A model generated the notes under the pieces. That model had not been told where the DNA came from. It searched no databases and saw only the letters and a list, made by a program, of their open reading frames with translations. The position numbers were made by a program, and so were the translations under genes. This document shows, one piece after another, positions 34,263 to 45,228 of a stretch of DNA of 64,000 nt (its first letter is position 1; each line of letters begins with the position of its first letter). This DNA comes from Prosapia bicincta (taxonomy: Eukaryota > Arthropoda > Insecta > Hemiptera > Cercopidae). The stretch lies in the NCBI GenBank assembly GCA_036971475.1, contig JBAIZL010000216.1:23501-87500 (forward strand). The letters are read 5' to 3'.

Positions 34263-35749
34263 ATGTTATAAAGAGTGGATTTTTGTTTTATTTGTAATAT
34301 TATAAATGAGTTGTTGTTTTTTTATAACTTGTATTTACTTTTTGAATAACTTTGTGGTAGCAAAACCTTGCACACAGCAAAACGAATTCCCAGAAGGGGA
34401 TAAATATTAGCCTTTGAGTGAGTCTCTTTTAGTATCTTTCAAATTCCACTAAACATTTAACGCTACTATGCAAGCAAATTGCTCCTAAAGTACACAATAA
34501 CGCAACTTTACCAGAAACCAATTCAGGAACGTGTATATTCATAGATTTCATCTCCTCTCGATTATACCATTTACTTCAAGAGTGCTTTGTGAGATGGGAA
34601 TAAAATATAACCAACGTAGTTATGACAAATTAGTATGTTTCTTAGAAGTGTCCGTGACATCCGAGTGTTGTAACCCATTGTCTCGGCTATTGATATTCAT
34701 AGAGTATGTGTGCCTACACCTTATTGTTTTGGCAATTCTGGTTGGGTGTTGCTCCACTTTGTAACAATCCGTGTATGTGTCACGCTTAACTCATGCGTCA
34801 CAACAAAGAGTATGCATCGCACAGCCATTGTTGCACAGTATATTTCACTTTCATTCATTTTTGGTTTTATATTTCAAACCACGAGCGTTAAAAAAATATT
34901 TTAGTAAGTAAAAATTAGTGATAGTAATTACTAATGATAATTAGTAATTATTTTAGTCTTTATTTTCTCTAAATAAATTTTAACTTTCGGTTTTAATACG
35001 GAGACCGAAAGTATAGGTTACGCTGACACCCCATATTCGTCGTCCTACTCATCGTAGCTAATGCCTTTTTATTTATATCAGGGTAGATTATTTACCTAGT
35101 AAAGCTACATTAAGAAGCAAGATATTCCAGGTTTTTGTTACGTTTTGTTAAATAATAAATTCAACATCCACAAATATATTTTTAATCGCTTTAGATAAGC
35201 ACTTAATATGGAATATTATAATAGTGTGACGATAAAATAATTTCACAACGTTTATTTCTTAAATATTACGTTGTGTATCATATAATGTGTTGTTAGGTGT
35301 CAATTTTGTTGTTAAATGGAATATTTAACGTTACAAACATTATATATGATTAATACGTTACGTAACTTTATCGTTACACGTGCCTTGATTGCGTCATTCA
35401 CTTGCGTATTTTTATAACCGACAAATGTTGACCTGCTAAATGAAGAGATCATTAATATAGTGTGAAAGATATGATTACATTGATCAAATGAAATATAGTT
35501 TTAAACCTTTAGTTTATTTTACGTTGTTTAAACGTTACTGTGTTATACGTTTATTGTTGAAGACTTAGGTTGTAGAATGAAAGAAACGAAACCTGAAGAA
35601 AACACATTAGTTAAAGGTTATAGGACAATCACTTTATAATGCATACAAAAAAACGATGTATAAGACAAACAAAACCTTTTGCTCTATGGGGCACTCACGT
35701 TGGTACTAAGAAACGACTATAAAACAAATAATATAGAAATTTACAAAGT
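34263..35749. other. Gene-free spacer
   Basis: AT-rich. Short open frames at 34531-34904 show no domain, no codon signal and no splice context like the cuticle genes. No gene called. Confidence 0.45.
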
Positions 35750-36075
35750 AAAAATTCCTACTGAGGTCAAGAAAGAAACATTTTATCATCGTTTGCTTAT
35801 TTCCAGATTTTTATTTTATTCGTTTCATTTATTTTTAACCTTACAGCACTATTTATGACATTTTAGTAGGTTCATAGTTCGAATCCGGATGGACACCCAA
35901 ATATTTATAATTTGATTATTGAATTAATATTTGAAAAAACTTAAATAACATCAAGTGTCATCTACTATAGGCTTAAAAAAATGTATTTGAACTTGATTGG
36001 ATGAATAAAAACATATTTTATTAACGATTGAAAATTTATGCAAGATATATATCAGGAGAGTGTGAGCTAATAGTA
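35750..36075 (+). repeat. tRNA-derived SINE-like copy with family A head and tail
   Basis: ATTCCTACTGAGGTCAAG head; B-box GTTCGAATCC at 35877-35886; then TTATTGAATTAATATTTGAA, GTCATCTACTATAGG, TTGGATGAATAAA, ATTAACGATTGAAAATTT and GGAGAGTGTGAGCTAATAG. A pol III-type A box is not clear in this copy. Confidence 0.55.
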
Positions 36076-36470
36076 GGGATTTAATATGGAATGTATAGTT
36101 CAATGAAATGGAGAAGTAGTTTATGGAAGACCTTGGAGAGATAGTTTAGGCAAACCTATCTATGGAGATGGGAGGACTGGAGGATTGAGTTTGAGAATCT
36201 GTGACAAATTGTAAATTATGTTTCTGAAAAAGAAGGCTGTAATAACTGTATGTAATACTTCGCATTTAAAATTTTTTTTCAACCCTATTATATAATTTTA
36301 ACTAAGTGAAAGATACTTTTAAAAAATATATGGCATACTGTGTGCCAATTAGGTGTGGCTATTCGGGAAAGTTCATATTTCTGTGTATTTTATCGTTCAT
36401 TGATCAACGATAAAGAAACTCCTTCCCTTTCACTTGACCATATGCTGTGCTTTTGTCCATTAATATTTCC

Positions 36471-36774
36471 CCGTTATTTTAGAACTGTTTATTACCGAAA
36501 CAACCCGTTTATTTTAGAACTGTTTATTACCGCAAACAACCCGTTTATTTTAGAACTGTTTACTACCGAAACAACCCGTTTATTTTAGAACTGTTTACTA
36601 CCGAAACAACCCGTTTATTTTAGAACTGTTTACTACCGAAACAACCCGTTTATTTTAGAACTGTTTATTACCGAAACAACCCGTTTATTTTAGAACTGTT
36701 TACTACCGAAACAACCCGTTTATTTTAGAACTGTTTACTACCGAAACAACCCGTTTATTTTAGAACTGTTTATT
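36471..36774. repeat. 35-bp minisatellite, about 8.5 copies
   Basis: Unit AACTGTTTACTACCGAAAC + AACCCGTTTATTTTAG. The first units have TTTATTACCG and one has an extra base. Non-coding. 36775-37064 shows nothing further. Confidence 0.95.
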
Positions 36775-37062
36775 CAAGAGTTCGGTTGAAATCTAATTAG
36801 GGTTTCATTATATCTGAACCAGGTGTAAAATATTCGCGTATGAAATACAGACATTTAATAATTACCATCACCAATCACTGTTATACATCGAACCGCTATT
36901 TTTCCGTAAATTCAAGACTGTCATATATAATTGCGACGGTATTTGTTTATTGTACATTGGTAAATATTTTTAAAAATATAATTACTAAACATACTAGCTT
37001 CCAAGATTTAAGTAAACTTTCAAATTTGTTTCCAGCAGCCTCATTGAAATGAGCTACGTCCT

Positions 37063-37064
<2 letters not shown>

Positions 37065-37111
<47 letters not shown>
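37065..37111. repeat. (TA)n microsatellite
   Basis: TA run abutting the fold-back-family copy at 37115. Confidence 0.95.
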
Positions 37112-37113
<2 letters not shown>

Positions 37114-37114
37114 A

Positions 37115-37262
37115 ATTAAAAATATTTCAAAAACAAGAATACTTTTAATGCATATATTATTCAAAGCTTTTCGCCGATAAAACAGTACCAGCATCTTCAG
37201 GAAAATAATTATCTAACAAAATCTTGTTTTGAAATATTCTTAATTTATTAACTATAATACAA
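37115..37262 (-). mobile_element. Partial copy of the 6487-type fold-back element
   Basis: One full arm (AATTAAAAATATTTCAAAAAC to the ribozyme-like core) plus a short inverted stub (TTGTTTTGAAATATTC). Flanked by (TA)n at 37065-37111 and 37292-37313. Confidence 0.65.
37159..37205 (-). ncRNA. Hammerhead-ribozyme-like core
   Basis: Minus strand: UUUUC, CUGAAGA, stem II GCUGGUA/UAUCGGC, GAAA, AGCU, UU, GAAU. Compared with 6537-6583, one stem pair is A-U there and G-U here, so pairing is kept. Confidence 0.55.
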
Positions 37263-37548
37263 GAAAACATATCACCATATTTAATATATTTAATATATAT
37301 ATATATATATATATGAAGTTAATATATTACTATTGTAAGTAATTTTGTCCACCACTAAGTGCAATAATTTTACCTTGAGTGATGAGGCACCTTTCGGTCA
37401 CTTGACCATTGTCGAATCACTGATATTTTTCTGTTGTAGATGTTCGGTCCGTGATATTGGTATTTGTTGACGTTACACGCACTTTCTCTTGATCTGTGTG
37501 TATGATGTTTTTATATAGTATGTCTTCTGTATATGTTGTTTGTAGTTG

Positions 37549-37585
<37 letters not shown>

Positions 37586-37733
37586 TTATTTATTTATTTT
37601 GAGGAGAGTCAGGAAAAAGTTACATAATTTGGTGCATTCGTTATTCTTTCCGATTTAGAAATAATGTCAGAAACAATATCATAAGTTTATATACAAAACT
37701 GTTTATTAACTAAATACATAGACAAACGTGTTT
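37263..37733. other. 3' flank of gene 5
   Basis: Short (TA)n at 37292-37313 and (TA)n(TTTA)n at 37553-37598; AATAAA for gene 5 at 37702-37707 (reverse). No gene. Confidence 0.5.
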
Positions 37734-39319
37734 TCACCCATGGTAAGGGTACGCCGGTGGAGCATAGGCGACTGGTTTAGGGGCGGGCGCAGGGTGAGCG
37801 CCAGGTGACTTCTTCACCACAGCGTTGAACCCGTTGTGAGGATCAGCTGTGTACTCTACGGTGCGTGTGGAACCGTCAGGCTCGACCAGGCTGTAGCTGC
37901 CATGGACTACGTCTCCTTCCCTGCTCTCGGACTGGCTCTTGACGTCTCCGGTGTGAGCATCGTGTACGTTGTAGTCGAAGGTGTAGTGCGGGTTGGGGTC
38001 GTAGGGTTCGACCCGGGGAGCTGGGGCGTGGTATGCAGGCGCAGCGAGGTAGCCGGCGTTGGCTGATGCGACCACGACGCCAAGAATAAATAACTGGAAA
38101 TGGGAATAAAACAGAACAATGAGAAGTTCGACACTGACTTTTAACTTCGTACAGCTGTTTGTAAAAAATAACTATTGTGTACGGAATTAATTCAGTTCTA
38201 GAGTTTTTAATGATTTAGCTTGTTTCTTTTTTTTATAAATTTGTAATAATTTTAAAAAGTGAAATATTAAATTAGTTATACTTGTAGTAATTTAAAATGG
38301 TTGCCTTGCAATCGAAAAGCACATCCGGACATAGATAAAAGCTTTATGTTGTTTAAGAGGTTTTATTTATTTGTATATATCAATTTTCAAGAGTTTTAGT
38401 GTTAAAATATTAAATTTGTCAGACAAATATGTTTGTATTATCAATAAATAAAATCAAATAAATAAAATATTTTAAATGGCATTTTTTGAATTACGAGAAT
38501 ATGCTGAAATGGTTGTTAAATCTTGATCGAATAATATGTACTGAAAGCTTAAAAATGGCTAAACTTTCTATTTACAATTACAAATTTAAACATTTCTTAA
38601 AAGAAGTATTTTATTATGTCAACTATAGTAGGAATATATTACTAATTATGTCGATAACAAATAATATAAACCGTTAAACAAGTAATGTGGGTAATTTATT
38701 AACCAGAATTTTATGATACATTCCATAGAAAATATCAAAGACATTCCTTATCTGACTTTATTTAACTTGTAAAAATTACTAACTACCAATAGTAAACAAT
38801 ATTCTTTGCATTTATAAATAGCATTCATAAGCCGGAATCTATGATATTTAACAGACACTATTTAACTGACTATTTAACTTGTAAAAATTATTAATTGCTA
38901 TTAGTAAACAATATTCTTTGCATTTATAAAAAGCATTCATAAGCCGGAATCTATGATATTTAACAGACACTATTTAACTGACTTTATTTAACTTGTAAAA
39001 ATTATGAATTACTATTAGTAAACAATATCCATCGTCCGACTAGAAATATTCATAAGCAAGAATTGTCTATTGCTTGTATTTGAATATTCTTAAATAATCC
39101 TCAGGTAATCCGAATGCCTCAGGTATTTGAATTTTTTGAAGGCTATGTTTTACAGCTTGATCATTTATAATTAAAACACATTGGCTCTAAATATTTTACT
39201 CCCTGTAATTATATCAATCACTGTATTCATTAGTTATCTTTATAAAATATTTTAGTATTTTAAAAATTTTCAAAACTCCTAGTATACTAATTTCGACTTA
39301 CCGTGCTAACCATTGTCAT
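37734..39319 (-). CDS. RR-2 cuticular protein, gene 5 of cluster (short linker)
   Basis: Secreted chitin-binding cuticle protein. CDS = exon 1 at 39302-39319 (ATG ACA ATG GTT AGC ACG, MTMVST, donor gtaagt) joined to exon 2 at 37734-38093 (acceptor tttccag, stop TGA at 37734-37736); intron 1208 bp; 125 aa. The second ATG (39313) gives the 4-codon exon usual in this cluster, but the first in-frame ATG lies downstream of the expected transcription start, so I chose it; the choice is open. Signal peptide ends ...[13 protein letters not shown]. The linker is only about 15 residues ([15 protein letters not shown]), so the AYRPY/YPAPA repeats of genes 4 and 6 are missing. RR-2 domain about 35-101, nearly identical to genes 4 and 6. 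Tail [22 protein letters not shown] 27 nt past the stop (37702-37707, reverse). Confidence 0.87.
38764..39030. repeat. 113-bp tandem repeat, about 2.4 copies
   Basis: AACTTGTAAAAATTA recurs at 38764, 38876 and 38990; the units share GTAAACAATATTCTTTGCAT and AAGCCGGAATCTATGATATT. In the intron of gene 5, ending about 270 bp from exon 1. Confidence 0.9.
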
Positions 39320-39344
39320 TTCGTCTATCCACAAAGCAAAAAAC

Positions 39345-39471
39345 AACTGTACTGCCACTATACGGGGGAACTGTTTAAATACAAACTCCCTTAAGACACC
39401 CTTCCCTTAAAATCACTGACCATTGCTTTCAACGTCCTTTCACTCGCCAAAGACAACGCCTTCTTCCTCTC
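39345..39471 (-). promoter_or_regulatory. Promoter and shared upstream block of gene 5
   Basis: TATTTAAA on the minus strand (39374-39381), with CAGTACAGTTG in the expected start-site window. The block at 39400-39471 reads on the plus strand CTTCCCTTAAAATCACTGAC, then CGTCCTTTCACT, then GACAACGCC. Confidence 0.68.
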
Positions 39472-39479
39472 TATTTCGA

Positions 39480-40364
39480 CTTTGGCACATTTCTCTCCAT
39501 TTCAGGCCTTCTAGATACTGTACAGCTGTAACTCAGTAGGCTAACATTTCTTCAGTGTTTGGTTAGTACATGATTAGGCTGTTGAAGCGGGTTCAGCTGC
39601 AAGTCTTTCAACAATGAATGCTGTAGTGTGGTGCAGTAAATTAACAATAACAGGAAATATAATAGACGATAGACTAAACAGATAATTACAAAGTATATTG
39701 TTAAATATTTTGTTGTTGGTTTTTTTGTATTGTGTTTTTATATATTTATCGTTATTATTAAATTTATTTTATATTAATAGGTTTTACATAAACATGAAAT
39801 AACGTGAAATAAATGTATGCAATTGTGTTTGTTTGTTTGTTGCTTTAAATGTAATGGACAATTTTTAGTATTGACTTTTGTAATCAAACTCGTGGAACCG
39901 ATGCTTTTTGTAATAAATATATAAATTAATAAAATATTCTATTTAACTGTAGAATTCTCAGTCGTATGAAATAATTGAAATTTAGCAAATAATTAATCAT
40001 CTAATGACTTAATAATTCCATAACAAATACAGTAAGACCTTATTACAGAACCACCAAACCAATATTTTTATTTAATAAATATATTGTTTTTTGTTTGTTT
40101 ACTATTGGTGTTTTTTTTTATTTGTGGTAGCTTACTATTTAAAAAAAATAGATTTTAATGTAAAACGGGGAAAATTTTAGTTTATATTTTTGTAATCAGA
40201 TTTGTGGAACTGAAATTCTTTGTGATATAAATCAGTACGTTATTAGATTAACTATAGAATTCTGTTACATAAAATAATTGACAGAAATATTTAGACAGAA
40301 ATTAAAATTAAATTTTAAAATTGAATAAATAATCATCCATAACTATGTGAAGCAACTGAGGCGT
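39480..40364. other. Upstream spacer of gene 5
   Basis: AT-rich, no gene or repeat recognised. Confidence 0.4.
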
Positions 40365-40607
40365 AATATTTATTTTTAAATAAATAAAACCTCTAAACCA
40401 CAAATGACTTTTATTTAAACCTTATGTACATTTCGATTGCTCAGCAATCATCTTCAGAGGTATTTAAAAAAAATACAACCTTGTATTTTTTGTTTTTGTT
40501 GTATTTTTTAAATACCTCTGAAGATGATTGCTGTGCAATTGAAATGTACACAAGGTTTAAATAAAAGTTATTTGTGGTTTAGAGGTTTTATTTATTTAAA
40601 AATAAAA
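40365..40607. mobile_element. Fold-back element, second full copy of the 9827 family
   Basis: Inverted repeat with the same arms as 9827-10069. The left arm core (40419-40461, minus) is intact. The right arm (40514-40556, plus) has a changed stem II base (GCAATT) and CA instead of UA before AGGU. Confidence 0.7.
40419..40461 (-). ncRNA. Hammerhead-ribozyme-like core
   Basis: Minus strand: ACCU, CUGAAGA, U, GAUUGC/GCAAUC (loop UGA), GAAA, UGUACA, UA, AGGU. Only the loop differs from the 9875 core. Confidence 0.6.
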
Positions 40608-41641
40608 AAATCATGCAATTCTACAAAGATTGCAGAACAGATGCAGCGAGGTTTTTACACAAATATCTAACTCAAGAAACCTTCGAACATATTTTTATTC
40701 GATAGAGAAAGATATTACGTGTTATCGGTTTGTTTTTTTTTCATTGCGTATTTTACTATTTTTTTTTAAAAATTGTTTTTATGTTGAGACGAAAAATATT
40801 TAGTGGTATTTTTGTTCGCACATTTGTGGAACTGAAGTTATTTGTAATATATAAATAAATATATTATTTGATTCAACTATAGAATACTATATCGTATAGA
40901 ATATTTATTATATAATTACACTTCTAATACTATAATGACCCTAGAAGAGATCGAATTACCTAACATATATTTTTATTCGTTATATTTAACATATGTCATA
41001 TATGTTAAATATATGTTTGTTTTGTTATTGGTATTTTATCATTTATTAGTTTACTGATTTTTAACAAAATTAAAAGTACCCGTCTATAAGTTAACATTTC
41101 TTTGTTTTCTTATTGTAATTTTACTATATTAGTATCAACAAATCATCAAATCATAATTCCGTGTATTCGATATTGAATACTTGTAGATAATTTTGTATGA
41201 AACATATTTTATTATTTAGTGGAAAGATATATCTCACGTAAACCTAAATGTGTATAATAAATATATTTATTTCTGTCTTTTACTGTAAATATTGTCGACA
41301 CGCTGTGGATAACGTGTATCTGTTAGAAACAATGGCTTAGTGTCTGTATGTTTCTCCTGTCTGAAGGATATTGAATGGAATCGCGATTAAACGAAATGAA
41401 TTTTAGTTTTATAGTAAAAAGAGATATTATTATAAATAAAGAAAGAAAGTGGTTGTAATGTACTTTTTTTTGTAGATCTTAGCATAATATTATAATGCCA
41501 ACAATCACATTAAATATTAGTAAATAAATAACTTATTTGTGAAGCATTAATTACATTAATATTGTGCAGGATATGATAATACTGTATAAGGATTTAGACT
41601 AACACTAGACTAGAATATTATTACATACTTTTCAATATTAC
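40608..41641. other. Gene-free spacer
   Basis: Very AT-rich. A 26-bp local palindrome (AACATATGTCATATATGTT) near 40988-41006. No gene. Confidence 0.4.
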
Positions 41642-41830
41642 ACTTTTGCTATTACTTGCGACCAGACGTTTTGTTAACTAAAACTTGTTAAATTGTTAAC
41701 TTACACTTGGAGGAAACGTTTTCGTCTTACGACTTCTTCAGCTGGAATCGTAAGACGAAAACGTATCCTCCAAGTGTAAGTTAACAATTTAACAACTTTT
41801 AGTTAACAAAAAGTTAAACAAAAGTGTAAT
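41642..41830. mobile_element. Fold-back element with short-stem hammerhead-like core
   Basis: Inverted repeat centred near 41742. Arms share TTGTTAACTAAAACTTGTTA and ACTTACACTTGGAGGA. Minus-strand core: CUGAAGA (41735-41741), A, stem II GUC/GAC with loop GUAA, GAAA (41720-41723), ACGU, UU. Stem I is not obvious. Confidence 0.55.
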
Positions 41831-42404
41831 AAGAATTAACAACCAGCTCGTCATCAACAGCAACAAGATTTCGACATACTTTACAATATATTTACTACAT
41901 AAATACTTATATAAACTATTTATGAAAGTATTATGGATTCTCTTTTCTGCAAGCATGCACATGCTTGTCTACTACTAATAAATTTTGCTAATAGTCTATT
42001 GCTTATATGAACTGTGGAACATAATATTGGTTATTTCAAATACTTTATAACGTATAATTTTCCGTACGTCCATAGGAACGCAAAGGTGGGGGAAGGTTTA
42101 ATAACTATGGTAACACTGCGAAATAATTACTGAATGTATCTTCACTAATCTAGTTCAATTGATTCTGACGAGGTTTTCCGTAAATTAGAAACCTTGGGAC
42201 TGTCAATTATATTCAGTTAATTTCAGAAATGTATTTAAATTAACGCATTGTAGTTAATGTTAAAGAAGTTATTGTTAAGAATTTTAAATATGAAATTATT
42301 AGTTGATATTGTAAGTTTTCTCAATCTATCGTTTCTTCTAACTAAGAAAAAAACATTGAATTAGAAAGTATAGGGCTAAATGTTTTTAAAGAAGTAATAT
42401 TACA

Positions 42405-42797
42405 AAACCTTTTGAAAACAGTTCCTACTTTGGTCAACAAAAAAAGTGCATTAAATAATTATAAATAATATAAATAAAATATCATAACCTATGCGTTAAA
42501 ACAGCTGTTCTATCAAATAACCTATAACATGTAATCAGCTGTTTTATGAAATTTAATGTTATCACTTATTTTAAGCTAAATTGGACGAAATAACTGTATT
42601 GCATATTTTGCTTTTTTTATGACAATTAGTTGTGCCATATTAAACTAGAATTAATTCATTAAATTTAATTAATGATATAATATTTGAACAAACTGTATTA
42701 ACATAAAGTGGCATCCAGTACAAGTTAAAAAAATGTATTTGAACTTGAATGGGTGAATAAACAGTATTTTACTAACGATGGAAATTTTGAACAAGTG

Positions 42798-42842
<45 letters not shown>

Positions 42843-42855
42843 CGAAAGTGTAAAC
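42405..42855 (+). repeat. Dispersed repeat family A copy
   Basis: TTCCTACTTTGGTCAACAA, GTTAAAACAGCTGTTCTATC, ATCAGCTGTTTTATGAAAT, TTGGACGAAATAACTG, TTTAATTAATGATATAAT, GAATGGGTGAATAAA, (TA)n at 42802-42842. Confidence 0.7.
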
Positions 42856-43344
42856 GAATGAGATTAATGGAATCTAAATTGAATTGTTTCGTAGTAAAGT
42901 TAACACTTTTACTATCAAGAGATATAAAATAATCGCTACTTATCCAAATACGAAAATTTCGGTATCGTTTCCTAAACGGTAAACAAATCTTCAGCAACAA
43001 AAATAACCGATTTTTATTTTTAAATTAGGATTTGTTCGTTTGTATATTTTTAACACTTACTTGTTTTTATTTATTAATTTTAACTCAACAGTTCAACTTG
43101 TATCATTAATGATAAGAGTGTTGTAGGTCAACTTGAGGAATGTAATAAAAAGTTAATTAGCATAACAATAGCGTCATTAGACAGTGAGAGCGCGTACATG
43201 AGGTGCAAGTAATACACAGCCATTGCATGACGTAAAATTCCAGAGTATTATGCTAATATTGAATAATGTAACTGGCAGTGGAATCAAAACACAACAAGAA
43301 GGAGAATCAAATGAAAGAAAAACAACTAATATAAACAAAATTTT

Positions 43345-43701
43345 GTTGTATTCAATTCCTATTTAGGTTAGTAAGGAAAAATTTTGCTTTATTTACTTTT
43401 TATTAAATAATAACAATTAATATAAATAAAGTAACAACATATGCGTTAAAACAGCTGTTCTACCACATAACCTATAACATACAATATGCCTTTTTATGAA
43501 ATCATTTGCTATTATTTATTTTAACCCAAATGGGACGAAATAACTTACTTTGCCCTTTTGTGAACTATTTTTTCCAACTTTCCAATTTTAATTAATGATT
43601 TAATATTTGAAAAAAATTATATAACATCACGTTTCTCCTACAAGTTTATAAAAATGAATTTAAACTTTAGTGGGCGAATAAACACTATTAAAAATTTGAA
43701 C

Positions 43702-43770
<69 letters not shown>

Positions 43771-43805
43771 ATAAGGAGAGTGTTAACTGATAGAACGAAT
43801 TTAAT
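43345..43805 (+). repeat. Dispersed repeat family A copy with (TA)n(GT)n
   Basis: TTCCTATTTAGGTTAGTAAG, GTTAAAACAGCTGTTCTACC, CAAATGGGACGAAATAACT, then (TA)n 43704-43746, (GT)n to 43773 and the end block GGAGAGTGTTAACTGATAGA. The copy shows that the end block lies beyond the microsatellite. Confidence 0.7.
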
Positions 43806-45228
43806 AAAGGTTCAGAAATTTATATCAGAGTAGCTGGTGGCACAACGTTTGAGTAGTAAAGCTACACAAGTGTTTTAATTAAATATAATTTTGAAAACGT
43901 TTTGTTATGTAGTTATTTTTAGATTATAACTCTCGTTGGGGTGGTTTTGCGTGTCACTGTCAATCATAATAACATTTGATTGAATGTTATAGCCTTTGAA
44001 ACAATCACTTTTAACTATTTTCTTTAATTAAATGCGAAATAAAATTATTGTTATTTTAGAAGTGTACTATGTTCCTTAAAATCTGTAATCGTCAATTAAA
44101 AGTTATGTAAATACATCCTGTTTTTAGTTTTTCTTCAGTTCGTAGTTTAATTTACAGCTAATGTAGATTTAGTGCTTCATTTGTAAACAATGAGTAAATT
44201 GTCATTATTTGAGATGTGTAGTTGATAGGGTTAGCAGTTTAACGATTCGGTTGAGAAATGACATTCATGTTCTTCATTAGGCATTTATCGATTTACTCTT
44301 TCGATCCATTAAAAAAAGTAAAATTATCTTTTGTAAAATAGTGAAACTATATAACAGACCTATCGCTTTATCCCCCTTTCATAAACCTTGCTGGGGGAAA
44401 ATAGTAAAAGAGTAAATTATAATTTGCTGTAATTGTCTGACCTTTTCACATTTCTACTTTTCAGTATATTACAAAAAAACAGAAATTTCAAAAATAAATT
44501 ATCCGAGACTAAAATAATATAATATATAAATAAATAATATATAATATTTTCAGTATAACTCGTAAACAATGGATTTAATTATACATTTACCTTAAACTAT
44601 AGTGGTTATATTTCCATATTTAAATCAACAAAACTATTTTTTATTAAGAGTCAAAGCGCAAAACCAATAACAAATAAAATTTGTTTAAATAAAACTTAAA
44701 ATTAATTGAAAATATTCTATTACCATACTAAAATGTAAGAGCTATAATGAGTAGATTTAGTACAATAAAAATGAACTAGTTCGAAGGTTAAATACGTTAT
44801 CTTTACATTAAAATTATAGTACAGCTAATTGTTATTACGTTGGATGACAGAGAACATCATTGGCACTGATTAACATCATTAATAAAAGAGAGTAACACTG
44901 TCGAATGTTTTGTGTGATGACATTTAGCCTTCTTCTTAGCATCAGATGAGTCATTTTGTGAGGTGTCATGACCTAATTTCCGAATGATGGCAAAACTGCC
45001 GCTTCATCCATTTGAAGGTCGTGGCTAGAATATGGAGTTTTGTCAAGTAAAGACTATATTATAGATGACATTATGTTTGTCCTTGATTCTTGCAACGTGG
45101 CACATTTGTGTCTGGGCCGGTGCCTGCAAAGAATGATGATGTTGGGTTTTCAGTTTTTACATTCTTTAATGTCGCACTCGAGACATGTACATTTCCCTTG
45201 TCACCTGATCCGCTTCTAGCTATACTTA
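43806..45228. other. Gene-free spacer
   Basis: AT-rich. A short open frame at 45090-45284 runs into the 35-bp array and is not a gene. Confidence 0.45.

Noticed and set aside
34531..34904. Two overlapping short open frames
   Set aside because: No domain, signal peptide, splice context or codon pattern that would support a gene.
36471..36774. Same origin for the two 35-bp arrays (36471 and 45229)
   Set aside because: Unit lengths agree but the sequences do not align beyond a few bases.
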